The notes below the pieces were generated by a model. It had not been told where the DNA came from. It worked only from the letters and a program-made list of their open reading frames with translations, and did not search any database. From DASTSN01 sp035760665 (GTDB lineage Bacteria; Bacteroidota; Bacteroidia; Chitinophagales; Chitinophagaceae): a DNA stretch of 64,000 nt. Where the stretch lies: positions 1 to 64,000 of the forward strand of contig DASTSN010000108.1 of assembly GCA_035760665.1 (NCBI GenBank), given 5' to 3'. Both the position numbers and the translations under genes were made by a program. Below, one piece after another: positions 1 through 10,103 of this stretch (the first letter of the stretch is position 1; each line of letters starts with the position of its first letter).

Positions 1-1
1 G

Positions 2-1860
2 CTTTCCAATGGTAATTTTGTGGTACTAAGCTATTATTGGGATAATGGTACGGCCACCGATGCCGGTGCCGTAACCTGGGTTAATGGCAGCACCGGGCTT
101 AATGCTGTGGTAAGCAGCAGCAACTCATTAGTCGGCAGCACTGCCTCCGACCAGGTTGGCAATGGAAGTATAATAACGCTTTCCAATGGTAATTTTGTGG
201 TAAGAAGTCCTGATTGGGATAATGGTACGATCACCAATACTGGTGCGGTCACCTGGGTTAATGGCACTACCGGCATTACCGGAGTAATCAGCAGCAGCAA
301 TTCATTAGTCGGCAGCACGGCCAATGATTATGTTGGCAATGGCGGTATAACAATACTTTCCAATGGGAATTATGTGGTAACAAGTTCTTCTTGGGATAAT
401 GGTGCTATTATCGATGCCGGAGCAGTTACCTGGGGTAATGGCGCTACCGGTATTACTGGGGTAGTGAGCAGCAGTAATTCATTGGTCGGCAGCACAGCCT
501 CCGACCAGGTTGGCAATGGCGGTATAACCGCACTTTCCAATGGTAATTATGTGGTAACAAGTTATTATTGGGATAATGGTACCATTACTGATGCCGGAGC
601 AGCAACCTGGGGCAATGGTACTACGGGTATTACCGGGGTAATCAGCAGCAGCAATTCATTAGTCGGCAGCACGGCCAATGACAGGGTAGGCGTTGGCGGT
701 GCAACAGCCCTTTCCAATGGTAATTATGTGGTAAGAAGTCATTTATGGGGTAATGGTGCCATCATTGATGCTGGAGCAGTTACTTGGGGCAATGGTACTA
801 CCGGTATTACCGGAACAATCAACAGCAGTAATTCATTAGTGGGAAGCACTGCCTACGAACGGGTAGGTATTGGAGGTATAACAGCTCTTTCCAATGGTAA
901 TTTTGTAGTAAGCAGCTATTATTGGGATAATGGTACGGCCACCGATGCCGGTGCGGTAACCTGGGGTAATGGCAGCACCGGCCTCACCGGGGTAGTCAGC
1001 AGCGGTAATTCATTAGTTGGCAGCACTACCAACGAGCAGGTAGGTAGATTTGGTATCACGATACTCTCAAACGGTAATTACATTATAAGAAGTCCCTATT
1101 GGCATAATGGTGCCATCACTAATGCCGGTGCCGTTACCTGGGGGAACGGTACTACCGGCATTACCGGCGTAATCAGCAGCAGTAATTCATTAGTAGGCAG
1201 CACGGCCTACGACCAGGTGGGCGATGGAGGTATAACAGCCCTTTCCAATGGTAATTATATAGTAATATCGACAGCTTGGGATAATGGCGCCATTATTGAT
1301 GCCGGTGCAGTCACCTGGGGCAATGGCGCTACAGGCATTACCGGTGTCATCAGCAGCAGTAATTCATTAGTAGGCAGCACTACCTCCGACCAAGTAGGCA
1401 CTAGAGTAACAGCCCTTTCCAATGGTAATTATGTGGTAGCCAGTTTTAATTGGGACAATGGTACCGCCACCAATGCCGGAGCAGTCACCTGGGGCAATGG
1501 TACTACCGGCATTACCGGGGTAGTCAGCAGCAGTAATTCATTAGTAGGCAGCACGGCCAACGACCAGGTGGGCGGTATTACCGTTCTTTCCAATGGTAAT
1601 TATGTGGTAACTAGTCCCAATTGGGATAATGGTACCATTATTAATGCTGGTGCGGTAACCTGGGGTAATGGTACTACCGGTATTACCGGAACAATCAACA
1701 GCAGTAATTCATTGGTGGGTAGTACCGCCAACGACAATGTAGGTTATTCGGGTATTTCTACCTTTCCCAATGGTAATTATGTGGTAAAATCGAGAAATTG
1801 GGATAATGGTGCGATTACAGATGCCGGTGCTTTAACTTTTGGAGATGGCACCTCCGGCAT
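2..1860 (+). repeat. Tandem 177-base coding repeats
   Basis: The anchor motif encoding SNSLVG recurs at positions 121, 298, 475, 652, 829, 1006, 1183, 1360, 1534 and 1705. Seven successive intervals are exactly 177 bases (59 codons), then 174 and 171, always whole codons. An eleventh degenerate copy (CNSVVGN) ends the array. The array continues upstream out of the window. DNA identity between units is high, including at silent sites, which points to recent duplication or gene conversion. Confidence 0.95.
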
Positions 1861-3103
1861 AGCAGGAGTCATTACCGGCTGTAACAGTGTAGTCGGTAAT
1901 ATTTCAGGCCGAGGATCTTCTTTATCATACCGCTATAACAGTGTTTATGACTATACGGTGGTTGCCAAACCATACGAAAATGCTATTACCATTTATTTGG
2001 GATCCGATTATTCGCTCTCCAATACTTTTGACCAGGCAACGGTTACCGTTAGTGGCAGCAACCCGGTGGCTATTGCCACTGCTTCCGGTTGCCGCATTAT
2101 TGCCACGGTTACGCCGCAGGGCGCCAGCCCTGTAAGCGGTTCTGTAACGGCCAAAACGTGGATTGAATCTGCTGTTCCTACTTATGCCGGTTTACCTTTT
2201 GTAGCAAGACATTACGAAATTACTCCTGCCACTAATGCCGCCACCGCCACCGGCAGAGTCACGCTTTATTTTTCACAACAGGAGTTTGATGATTTCAATA
2301 ATCAACCGGCCAGCACCTTTGACCTGCCCACCGGTCCATCTGATGCAAGCGGCATAGCCAACCTTCGGGTAGCTAAATACAGTGGTACCAGCGGTGACGG
2401 TACCGGTTTACCGGGTACGTATAGTTCCGGGGCTGTGGAGCTTAACCCCGCTGATAATGAAATTGTGTGGAATGCCTCTCTCAGTCGCTGGGAAGTGAGT
2501 GTGGATGTAACCGGATTTAGCGGCTTCATTATTCAAACAAGCAATAACCCATTACCATTAAAACTTTTATCCTTCACCGGTCAACTGGTCAATACCAATG
2601 CCCTGCTCACCTGGAAAACAGATGGGGAAATCAATACCAAAGAATTTATGGTGGAAAGAAGTTTAGATAACACCAGTTTCACTGCCATTGGTACAGTGGC
2701 TGCAGAAAACATAGCCGGCATCCACCAGTATAATTATACTGATGTAAATATTGCTTTACGGGGAATACCGGTGGTATATTACCGCCTCAAACAGATGGAT
2801 ATAGACGGGAACTTTACCTACTCGCCAACCGTTGCCATCAACATTAAAAACAGCACAGCAGTTCGTTTGTATCCTAACCCCGCCGCCTCACAAATACAAT
2901 TAACCATTATAACCGATAGAGGACAATCCGTGAACTGGCAGATAACGGATATGGCTGGCCGCATTCTGCAGCAGGCAGCTGCAAAAATTAACCGGGGGAA
3001 TAACCTCATCAACATTCATGTGAACCACCTGCCGGCAGGGCTTTATCAGCTCCAGGTACTGGGCGAAACGTTTAATACACAGCAATCGTTTATTAAAGAA
3101 TAG
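2..3103 (+). CDS. Secreted repeat protein with type IX secretion C-terminal sorting domain (5' partial)
   Basis: The reading frame is open from the first bases of the window, so the N-terminus and signal peptide lie upstream. The first about 615 residues are ten nearly identical 59-residue units plus one decayed unit, each with the motifs NGNYVV, WDNG, AGAVTWGNG, TGITG and SNSLVGST. The unit resembles repeats of unknown function in bacterial surface proteins (I recall DUF5650, not verified). After the repeats comes a region rich in Ala, Thr and Pro, then a beta-sandwich-like segment (PLKLLSFTG, LTWKT) and finally an 80-90 residue domain containing LYPNPA, typical of type A T9SS sorting domains that are cleaved as the protein is attached to the cell surface. 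Role is probably adhesion or surface display, but that is inference. Very high similarity among units suggests length change by recombination. Confidence 0.9.
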   Translation, partial: LSNGNFVVLSYYWDNGTATDAGAVTWVNGSTGLNAVVSSSNSLVGSTASDQVGNGSIITLSNGNFVVRSPDWDNGTITNTGAVTWVNGTTGITGVISSSNSLVGSTANDYVGNGGITILSNGNYVVTSSSWDNGAIIDAGAVTWGNGATGITGVVSSSNSLVGSTASDQVGNGGITALSNGNYVVTSYYWDNGTITDAGAATWGNGTTGITGVISSSNSLVGSTANDRVGVGGATALSNGNYVVRSHLWGNGAIIDAGAVTWGNGTTGITGTINSSNSLVGSTAYERVGIGGITALSNGNFVVSSYYWDNGTATDAGAVTWGNGSTGLTGVVSSGNSLVGSTTNEQVGRFGITILSNGNYIIRSPYWHNGAITNAGAVTWGNGTTGITGVISSSNSLVGSTAYDQVGDGGITALSNGNYIVISTAWDNGAIIDAGAVTWGNGATGITGVISSSNSLVGSTTSDQVGTRVTALSNGNYVVASFNWDNGTATNAGAVTWGNGTTGITGVVSSSNSLVGSTANDQVGGITVLSNGNYVVTSPNWDNGTIINAGAVTWGNGTTGITGTINSSNSLVGSTANDNVGYSGISTFPNGNYVVKSRNWDNGAITDAGALTFGDGTSGIAGVITGCNSVVGNISGRGSSLSYRYNSVYDYTVVAKPYENAITIYLGSDYSLSNTFDQATVTVSGSNPVAIATASGCRIIATVTPQGASPVSGSVTAKTWIESAVPTYAGLPFVARHYEITPATNAATATGRVTLYFSQQEFDDFNNQPASTFDLPTGPSDASGIANLRVAKYSGTSGDGTGLPGTYSSGAVELNPADNEIVWNASLSRWEVSVDVTGFSGFIIQTSNNPLPLKLLSFTGQLVNTNALLTWKTDGEINTKEFMVERSLDNTSFTAIGTVAAENIAGIHQYNYTDVNIALRGIPVVYYRLKQMDIDGNFTYSPTVAINIKNSTAVRLYPNPAASQIQLTIITDRGQSVNWQITDMAGRILQQAAAKINRGNNLINIHVNHLPAGLYQLQVLGETFNTQQSFIKE

Positions 3104-3124
3104 AGAAAAACTTTTACCTAAGAG

Positions 3125-3155
3125 CCCGGTATGCATGATGCTACCGGGTTTTTTT
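3125..3155 (+). terminator. Rho-independent terminator of the repeat-protein gene
   Basis: A 7-bp stem CCCGGTA/TACCGGG with a 10-base loop is followed directly by seven T residues, 22 bases after the stop codon. Confidence 0.85.
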
Positions 3156-3354
3156 ATGTGTATGCTTTGAAAATTTAGCAGTTATCTTTTGTATAGCTAT
3201 TCGGGAACATGAATAAACTACTCCTTTGTAGGTATTGTTGTAAAACAGATTATAAATTATCTTTCAACAAAATACCTTATCACTTTTTAGTGAACGAACT
3301 CTATGAGGAGAAATGCAGGAAAACAACAAATAAAAAATCTGTAAACTTTTAAAC

Positions 3355-3804
3355 ATGTTCAAAATTTTATTGGGACTATTTTTTTCATTTTTCTTAACCG
3401 GTAGCCATCTTATTAAAACAAAGACAAAAGCTCCAAAAATAGAAACCGTAAAATTCATCATAAAAAATAAAATAAAACGAATGGTTTCTGTAGCGGTTAA
3501 TTTTAAGCCTTATAACAGGAAAACAGATACGGGTGAGGATTGGCAAAAAAAAGCATGGTATTACCTGAAACCCGGCCAATCAATTACCCTGGAAACCAAT
3601 TATGCGTATTTTTATTTTTATGCAGAATCAATCCCCGATTTTTTTGATAAGAAATTGTATTGGATGGGAGATAAATATTTTACGGTAGGTGGAAAAAATT
3701 ATGGTTTTAGGGAAATACATGTAGATGCTGATTATAGAGAAACCCTTACATACGATGCTGCTGAGGATTGTTATTTATATCCTCTTGATTTAAGGCGTCA
3801 CTAA
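3355..3804 (+). CDS. Small exported protein, possibly DUF1036-like
   Basis: 149 residues. The first about 20 residues are hydrophobic (MFKILLGLFFSFFLTG) and look like a signal peptide or anchor. The middle contains VSVAVNF, a tryptophan-rich KKAWYYLKPGQ and then YFYFYAES, an order that recalls DUF1036 proteins (conserved V-A-V, GWW, PG and YYYA positions); I did not verify this by a search. The gene and its flanks (about 3.16-3.97 kb) are visibly more A+T rich than the neighbours, so it may be accessory or transferred. No partner gene is adjacent: the repeat-protein terminator lies upstream and the downstream gene is convergent. Function unknown. Confidence 0.65.
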   Translation: MFKILLGLFFSFFLTGSHLIKTKTKAPKIETVKFIIKNKIKRMVSVAVNFKPYNRKTDTGEDWQKKAWYYLKPGQSITLETNYAYFYFYAESIPDFFDKKLYWMGDKYFTVGGKNYGFREIHVDADYRETLTYDAAEDCYLYPLDLRRH

Positions 3805-3967
3805 AAGAGCTCTATAAAATAACTCAATACTGAGAGAAGTATTCAAATAGTTAATGCTTCATTTCTGCAGAAGAAAAATATGATTCCGTGTTTAAGTTCC
3901 GTTCCCTCCGATATTCCTTTAATGAAATTTCAATTATGGCAATGTGCTTCATCAGAAAGATAAAAAA

Positions 3968-6151
3968 TCATTCTCCCGGATGGTAAGTTTTTTCTGCATG
4001 CCTCAGCACATCTTCTTTATAAAATAAAACATCTTTGAACTCCCCTTTGCTGTACATAAGCCCCTGGTCAAAAAAGTGAGGAGAGGCGGGGTCGCCGCTT
4101 TCGCCGCCGGCCAATAATGATTTCGCCTTTATCTTTTTGCCAAATTCTACGGCACAGATAAAGCTGTTGCCGTTAACACCATACCGTTTTTCCGTACCGG
4201 GGTACGTGCGGCTGGTATAAGACGGGAGCATACCCCACGTCGAAGACACAAACCCAACCGGTATGCTGGGTTTATTGTCATCAAATTTGTTATCAATATC
4301 ACCGGAAATACGCTGGAAGCGGTTTATCTCTCCCCAGGGTAATTGCCAGCGGCCAAATCGTTTTTGCAAATCAAGAATTGTATGTAAAAGCGGCTGTAAT
4401 AGTTCATCAGCAGATGTAGTCGCAGCAAACTGCCTGGTTTTTGTTACCTGGTCCGCCTCTTCATCTTCCACCACTTTTGTACGGAAAATGGCAGGCAGTA
4501 GTTTTTGTCCCCACTCAACAGCCAGCGTGGTGGCGATCGAGTTTTCGCCACATCGCTCATCCCAGTTTTTTAACACTGCAATGGGGCCGGCCAGCCAAGC
4601 ATACAGCGAATCGGAGGGTGAAATATTTTTTTCAAATGTATTCACCAGCGCCGGCACCAAAACTTCAAATGCCGCCAGCCGTGTATCGTACCCGGCTTTT
4701 ATGACTTTTTCAATGCTGTAATCCTTCTTTTCGGATAATACCCGTACAGCATTAATACCTCGAAAATTTTCGCCATCCGGCGCCATAAAAGCTGGAAAGT
4801 CTTTTTTTTGCGGACTGTAGGGGCCTGCGCAGGTAAATGGTGTAGAGTTACAATTTTGCAGCCAGCCGTTTGGCGGATTGTATACATGAATCGTTTCATC
4901 TACTTTGTACAGACCTGTCCACTCGGTAGCCTTGATGCTACCGTCTACAGGTTTACTCCAGTCATAAGCCGGGTCGCGCTTGGGCATACGGTTACCATGC
5001 CAGTAGGCAATGTTCCCGTCAGCGTCTGCATATACAGTGTTATTGGAAATATTACCAAACAAGGCAAGTGTCTTTTTAAAATCATTAAATCCCCTGGCTT
5101 TGGTACGCTGCCAGCATTGAATCAGGCCATTCATCAGCCGGTTATCAGCCCGCATGCTCAGGTATTGGCCATTACGTTTGGCCATGATGGGGCCGTGATG
5201 GGTAAATAAAGCGTTGATGGTTTTGGTGGCCAGGCCATCTTCTGTTTTGTACCTGATCTCGATTTTCTTTTCTGTTACCGGGCGTTGCTTGTGCTCGTAT
5301 TCATATACATAGCCGGCGCCGTTACGTGAAATTTTTTCGATATACGAGTCAGCCGCATCGGCATAGCTTGAAGTGTGCATCCAGCCACAATGCTCATTGA
5401 ATCCCTGGTAAATGAAAAACTGGCCCCAGGTAACAGCACCGTAAGCGTTTAAACCTTCTTCGCTTACCATGTGCACTTCCGGCCTGAAATAAAATGTTAC
5501 ATGCGGGTTGATGTATAAAATTGCATGACCATCGGCTGTTATTTTGGGCGAAAAAGCAAAACCGTTAGATCCGGTCACTTTTTCTTCGGGCAGGACTGGT
5601 TTTATTGCAACGGGTGCATCGCCTGAGTAAAAATTCTCCAGTTCCTGCATACTGATATCTGCCGTGCTAATGGCACCGATGCTGCCGTCGGTCCACATCA
5701 GCGGGTACCAGGGCTGAAAACGCGACAGCAAGGCCGGTTTTACTGCAGGGTGTTTATAGAGATAATAATTAATGCCGTCAGCAAAGGCATTACACAGTTT
5801 TTTCAGCCAGGCGGGTGCACGGTTGTAGTCACGAACAGACGCGGCCGTGTCTATCACCAGGCGGTTCAGCAGATCATCGTACAAAGACGTGGCGCCTTTT
5901 ATCTCTGCCATCCGCCCCAATTTTTCCACATAATTCATCTCTACCCTGGGAAAATCATCTTCACACTGTGCGTACATCAGGCCAAATACAGCATCAGCAT
6001 CTGTTTTTCCATAAACGTGCGGAATCCCATAGTTATCCCGGATGATGGTTACTTGCCGGGCCTGTTTTTCCCATCGACTGATTTCTGTTTTTGAAAATGG
6101 CTGGGCATCAACGAACAAAGGAAGGAGTAAAAAAATCAATAACTTGTTCAT
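3968..6151 (-). CDS. Penicillin acylase family protein (Ntn hydrolase)
   Basis: 727 residues, usual for the family. A signal peptide (MNKLLIFLLLPLFVDAQ) indicates periplasmic location. The N-terminal part has the family signature RDNYGIPHVYG with acidic residues following (DADAVFGLMYAQCEDDF). Ser195 in GSNGFAF is the predicted nucleophile exposed after autocatalytic cleavage into alpha and beta chains; the downstream AFSP and INPH motifs fit the beta chain. Family members hydrolyse amide bonds of acylated substrates such as penicillins, N-acyl homoserine lactones or N-acyl amino acids; the substrate here cannot be told from sequence. It precedes the next minus-strand gene's 3' side by 132 bases and is probably transcribed alone. 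Confidence 0.88.
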   Translation of the reverse strand: MNKLLIFLLLPLFVDAQPFSKTEISRWEKQARQVTIIRDNYGIPHVYGKTDADAVFGLMYAQCEDDFPRVEMNYVEKLGRMAEIKGATSLYDDLLNRLVIDTAASVRDYNRAPAWLKKLCNAFADGINYYLYKHPAVKPALLSRFQPWYPLMWTDGSIGAISTADISMQELENFYSGDAPVAIKPVLPEEKVTGSNGFAFSPKITADGHAILYINPHVTFYFRPEVHMVSEEGLNAYGAVTWGQFFIYQGFNEHCGWMHTSSYADAADSYIEKISRNGAGYVYEYEHKQRPVTEKKIEIRYKTEDGLATKTINALFTHHGPIMAKRNGQYLSMRADNRLMNGLIQCWQRTKARGFNDFKKTLALFGNISNNTVYADADGNIAYWHGNRMPKRDPAYDWSKPVDGSIKATEWTGLYKVDETIHVYNPPNGWLQNCNSTPFTCAGPYSPQKKDFPAFMAPDGENFRGINAVRVLSEKKDYSIEKVIKAGYDTRLAAFEVLVPALVNTFEKNISPSDSLYAWLAGPIAVLKNWDERCGENSIATTLAVEWGQKLLPAIFRTKVVEDEEADQVTKTRQFAATTSADELLQPLLHTILDLQKRFGRWQLPWGEINRFQRISGDIDNKFDDNKPSIPVGFVSSTWGMLPSYTSRTYPGTEKRYGVNGNSFICAVEFGKKIKAKSLLAGGESGDPASPHFFDQGLMYSKGEFKDVLFYKEDVLRHAEKTYHPGE

Positions 6152-6283
6152 AAGAAAACATTCTACTTATAAAAGGTAAGGTAATAAAATTTTTTACTGT
6201 TGAAATGAAATTGTGATCATTGCTCACGGCAATGAGCTACAGACAGAATATTTCTTCTGCGAGAAGAAGACTGTTTCAAAACA

Positions 6284-8278
6284 TTATCCCTTCCATACGT
6301 TGTTTTGTCTGTTACTGTCGGGTAGTTTGTTTTCCGGATCAAGTATTACTGATTTCACCGCCTGGTTGGTTGCTATTTGTAGGGTATGAACTGCTCCCTG
6401 CAGCCAGGTTTCCACCGGTAATTTTATTTGCTTTACTTGCCCGTCTTGTAAAGAAACCTGTATCGTCAGCGGTAACGCCATTTTTTGCCGATTCACAATC
6501 GTAATCAATAGGCCGTTTTTCGGATCATTGTTCTTATACGTTACTGACTGAATTGCTGCATCAAATTGCCAGTTGTTGAAAAACCATTCTTTCCAAAACC
6601 AGGAGAGGTCTTCACCAGCTTCATTTTCCATGGTTCTGAAAAAATCATCCGGCGCAGGGTGTTTATAAGCCCAGTGTTCGATGTATTTTTTAAAAGCATA
6701 ATCAAAACGGTCTTTTCCTAATATTTCTTCCCGCAGTAATACCAGGCCGAAGGCGGGTTTAAAATACACCAATGGGTGCCGGTACTTTTCACTCAGCATA
6801 TCAGCTCTTGCCATCATGGAAGGTGCGGCGGAATCTTTTAAGAGTGCTATGATTTCATCCGCAGGATTCCCTTTACCCGGCGCATACTCGCCATCCCGTT
6901 TGGGAGCGTATTCACCCTTGTTAAATTCGTCGGCAGCATAAACATCTATAAAGGTATTAAACCCTTCATCCATCCAGGCGTAGCGCCGTTCGTTACTACC
7001 GACAATCATCGGAAACCAGTTATGACCAATTTCATGTGCTGTCACCCAGTACAGCTCCCCGGCTTTATCATTGATACCGTCGAATACTATCCCGGGGTAC
7101 TCCATGCCTCCGGCAATCCCGGCCTCATTCACCGCTACCGGGTATGGATATACGAACCATTTTTCAGAAAAGTATTCGATGGATTTTTTTAAATATTCAG
7201 TTGCCCGTCCCCACCTGTCTGATCCTGCACTTTCCACCGGGTATACCGACATGGCCAGGGCTTTTTTTCCACCTGGTAAATTAACGCGGGCGGCATCCCA
7301 CATGTAGGCTTTGGAAGCGCCAAAAGCAACGTCCCGGGTATTGTACATCTTAAAATGCCAGCTGACAGTTCTGGGTGGCAGTATTTTGCCGGCGTCTTTG
7401 TTCACTTCTTCTGCAGAACGTATCATCACGGTAGCATCACTTTTTCGGGCAGCAGCCAGCCTTTCACGTTGTTGTTCGGTAAGTACAGCTGCTTCATTTT
7501 GTAAAGCGCCGCTGCCCGCAACCAGCATACCTGCGGGTACGGTAACCGTATAGTCAAAGTCTCCGTACTCACAGTAAAATTCACCACTACCTAAAAACGG
7601 CAGGGTGTTCCAACCCCGTAAATCATCATACACACACATACGAGCATACCATTGCGCCACTTCAAATATTTTTCCGTTTTTGGTGGCAAATACATCATTT
7701 CTGCCGCCAAAAGCTCCAGGTATCTTGTAGCTGTAACTTATGTGAATTGCCATAGCATCTTTTGATGCGAGTGCTTTGGGTAAACGTATCTGCATTCGGG
7801 TATCTGTAATGCGATAATCTGCTTTCAGTGTTTGCCCGCTGTATTCAATGGTTACTGACTTGAATTCAAAACCGCTGGTATGGGGTTTTTGCGGATTTTC
7901 CAATACCGTGGGAAACCGGGTGTAAAAATTTGAACGGGCATCTTCACGGTATGTGTTTTGATCAAGCTCCAGCCAGAGCGAAGAGAGCGGCCCGGGGCTG
8001 TTATTCCTGTAATGAATGGTTTCGGCGCCATCAAGTTTATCAGCCATGGTATCCAGGGAGGCTTGAAGCTGGTAATCGGCCCTGTTTTGCCAATAAGCCG
8101 GACCGGGCAAACCGTTGGCTGCACGAAATTTATTGCCGTTTTTGCTGTAAAAATTTTGTGCAAATAAAGCATGCGGATCGAAAACAGAATTACCGGGCTG
8201 CGATTGGGCAGTGGTTATAAAGTAACTACCAACTACTGCACAGAGCAGCATGAAAACTTTACAATTCATACGGAACAT
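6284..8278 (-). CDS. M1 family zinc metallopeptidase (exported)
   Basis: 664 residues with an N-terminal signal peptide ending near residue 25 (TTAQSQ). The zinc site is complete: H415-E416-x-x-H419 and E438 (WMDEGF), spaced as in gluzincins. GGMEYP at about residue 392 corresponds to the GxMEN substrate-binding motif of M1 aminopeptidases, with Tyr in place of Asn. N-terminal beta-rich domain, then the thermolysin-like domain, then a short C-terminal domain. Expected to act on peptides in the periplasm. An alternative start three codons downstream (MNCKVF) gives an equally good signal peptide. Confidence 0.9.
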   Translation of the reverse strand: MFRMNCKVFMLLCAVVGSYFITTAQSQPGNSVFDPHALFAQNFYSKNGNKFRAANGLPGPAYWQNRADYQLQASLDTMADKLDGAETIHYRNNSPGPLSSLWLELDQNTYREDARSNFYTRFPTVLENPQKPHTSGFEFKSVTIEYSGQTLKADYRITDTRMQIRLPKALASKDAMAIHISYSYKIPGAFGGRNDVFATKNGKIFEVAQWYARMCVYDDLRGWNTLPFLGSGEFYCEYGDFDYTVTVPAGMLVAGSGALQNEAAVLTEQQRERLAAARKSDATVMIRSAEEVNKDAGKILPPRTVSWHFKMYNTRDVAFGASKAYMWDAARVNLPGGKKALAMSVYPVESAGSDRWGRATEYLKKSIEYFSEKWFVYPYPVAVNEAGIAGGMEYPGIVFDGINDKAGELYWVTAHEIGHNWFPMIVGSNERRYAWMDEGFNTFIDVYAADEFNKGEYAPKRDGEYAPGKGNPADEIIALLKDSAAPSMMARADMLSEKYRHPLVYFKPAFGLVLLREEILGKDRFDYAFKKYIEHWAYKHPAPDDFFRTMENEAGEDLSWFWKEWFFNNWQFDAAIQSVTYKNNDPKNGLLITIVNRQKMALPLTIQVSLQDGQVKQIKLPVETWLQGAVHTLQIATNQAVKSVILDPENKLPDSNRQNNVWKG

Positions 8279-8359
8279 ATTTGTGTAAAGAAGGCAAAGT
8301 ACTGCATTCTTTCAAGTTTATCGAGCCACAATGAATAAACAGCCGTAAACATGGACTGC

Positions 8360-9823
8360 TCATCCTACAGCGCCGGTATTTTGTGAGATGATACGGTTTC
8401 TTTTTTTATAATAAAAGTAGAGAGGTAAACCACTTAGCGTGCATGTGATACCGGCAATCGCTTGTACAGGCTGCACAAGAATACTGTTGATGACCAGGCA
8501 CAGCGAAAATACAATCAGAATGACGGGTGCAAACGGATAAGCAATCAGCCTGGCAGTAATTTTGCCTTCTTTTTTCATTTTGATAAGTGCAGATCCAAGT
8601 AACATAAAAAAAAGGAATTCCACCACAATAATAATATTGGTCAGCAAATCAAATGTACCCGATACAACCATTATGCAACTCAGGACCATTGAGTACAGCA
8701 TGGCGATATGCGGTGTTTTATAACGCGGATGAATGCTGGCCGCACGGTTGGGGAAAAACTTCTCTTCTGCCATCCGGAAATAAAGCCTCGGGTACGTTGC
8801 AATATTTGCATTCAGGGATCCCAGTATACTGATGATGAGTAAAACCGCAATGAAGCCGGCGCCGGTATTTCCACCAATTATCTTTGCCACCTCCAGGCCA
8901 GCTACGCTGTTTTCATCAAGAGATGCCAAGGATTGCACTGGTATCACGTGTATGAAAACGGCATTCAGCAAAACAAAAATGATCATGGAAATACCAATAC
9001 CTGCAATAATAGCTATGGGTATGTTTTTTTGTGGATGTTTTATTTCTCCACCCATGAAGCCAACACAATACCATCCATCATAAGCCCAGAACGCACTGAG
9101 CATGGCTGTAAACAGCCCGTTGGCTAAACTATTGCTGTTAAGATTCGAGGGCACAGGAGTTGTATTTTCCGTTTGTACATGACCGGTATAGAACAGGCCT
9201 GCTACGATGAGCAAGAGGATGCCGGCAATTTTAGCAGTCGTTACAATATTATTGAACCGCTCTCCTTTTTTTGTTCCTAAAAAATTAATCCAGCTCAGGA
9301 GCAGGATCATTGTAATCGCAAAAATTTTTATACCTCCGTTTGCGAAAGGCTGTAAATAATTTCCAACCGTAACATGCTGCCACTGGTGCAGCGGGTTGGG
9401 CAGGGGAATTAACTCATTAAAGGATTCTGACAGGATAAATGCCAGTGCCGCAATACCAGCGCTGCCGATCACTAAAAAGCTGGCCCAGCCATACAAAAAT
9501 GAAAAGAGGTTGCCAAAGCTGAGCCGAAGGTATTCATAAATGCCCCCGGATTCAGTTGTCAGGCTTGCCAGACCGGCCATGGTAAAAGCGCCGAAAATGG
9601 AAATAATACCGGCCAGCACCCAGGCGAGCAGGATATAGTCTTTATCCATCAGGGCAGCTGACATGGGTGCAATCTTTTTGAATGCCCCGGACCCGATAAT
9701 AAGATTGGCTACAATCAGTAAAGCCGTTACTAAGCCAAGTGACCTGTCCAGCCGCACCGGCGCCGGTGCGTTGTTCGCTCCGGGATTATTGGCGGGCACT
9801 AAGGGATTATGCCGGTCACTCAT
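8360..9823 (-). CDS. APC family amino acid permease
   Basis: About 487 residues from the chosen ATG (MSDRHN), with roughly 12 hydrophobic segments starting at SLGLVTALLIVANLIIGSG, where the unwound glycine motif IGSG of helix 1 in amino acid-polyamine-organocation carriers is seen. SGGIYEYLR in helix 3 fits the LAT/serine-threonine exchanger-like subgroup (Glu and Gly conserved). An upstream in-frame ATG at 9898 would add 25 polar residues with no family resemblance, so I rejected it. Predicted inner-membrane amino acid uptake; substrate not identifiable. Stands alone, divergent from the DUF2892 unit. Confidence 0.86.
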   Translation of the reverse strand: MSDRHNPLVPANNPGANNAPAPVRLDRSLGLVTALLIVANLIIGSGAFKKIAPMSAALMDKDYILLAWVLAGIISIFGAFTMAGLASLTTESGGIYEYLRLSFGNLFSFLYGWASFLVIGSAGIAALAFILSESFNELIPLPNPLHQWQHVTVGNYLQPFANGGIKIFAITMILLLSWINFLGTKKGERFNNIVTTAKIAGILLLIVAGLFYTGHVQTENTTPVPSNLNSNSLANGLFTAMLSAFWAYDGWYCVGFMGGEIKHPQKNIPIAIIAGIGISMIIFVLLNAVFIHVIPVQSLASLDENSVAGLEVAKIIGGNTGAGFIAVLLIISILGSLNANIATYPRLYFRMAEEKFFPNRAASIHPRYKTPHIAMLYSMVLSCIMVVSGTFDLLTNIIIVVEFLFFMLLGSALIKMKKEGKITARLIAYPFAPVILIVFSLCLVINSILVQPVQAIAGITCTLSGLPLYFYYKKRNRIISQNTGAVG

Positions 9824-10050
9824 AGAATTTATTATTGCAGTTGCTTGCTGATGTTTCTGTTTTTTAAAATGATATGCAAACCATCTCCGGTCCGGCATAA
9901 GTACAAGCCGGTCATCTTAGTAATGATAAAAGGTTATGCAGCCATATTTAAAACATGCATAATACACTAAATATACTCAACTGTGTGGATGTGTTGAAAA
10001 ATCTCCGGATTTACTGCGAAGCTTATTTCGTATCAAAATCATGTGTTGAA

Positions 10051-10094
10051 GTGACTAAAATCACTGGCAGCCAGCGGGGCAGAAAATAATTTTA
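10051..10094 (+). promoter_or_regulatory. FNR/CRP-type box and -7 element of the DUF2892 unit
   Basis: Perfect inverted repeat GTGA-CTAAAA-TCAC (10051-10064; TGA-N6-TCA core centred at 10057.5) is followed by TAATTTTA (10087-10094), a one-mismatch match to the Bacteroidota -7 consensus TAnnTTTG. Centre-to-centre distance is 33.0 bases, identical to the boxes upstream of ccoI and ccoS. This places the box near -40, the class-II activator position. Confidence 0.65.
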
Positions 10095-10103
10095 CAGCGT
10101 CGA

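Noticed and set aside
2..1860. CRISPR-like or satellite array
   Set aside because: The repeat is 177 bases, entirely coding, keeps frame, and has no spacers.
6213..6227. GTGA-N7-TCAC near the penicillin acylase promoter as a fourth FNR/CRP box
   Set aside because: The spacer is seven bases rather than six and its centre is about 45 bases from the nearest -7-like element, unlike the 33 bases seen at the other three sites.
9824..9898. N-terminal extension of the amino acid permease
   Set aside because: The 25 residues are polar and unrelated to the family; the internal ATG gives a normal N-terminus.
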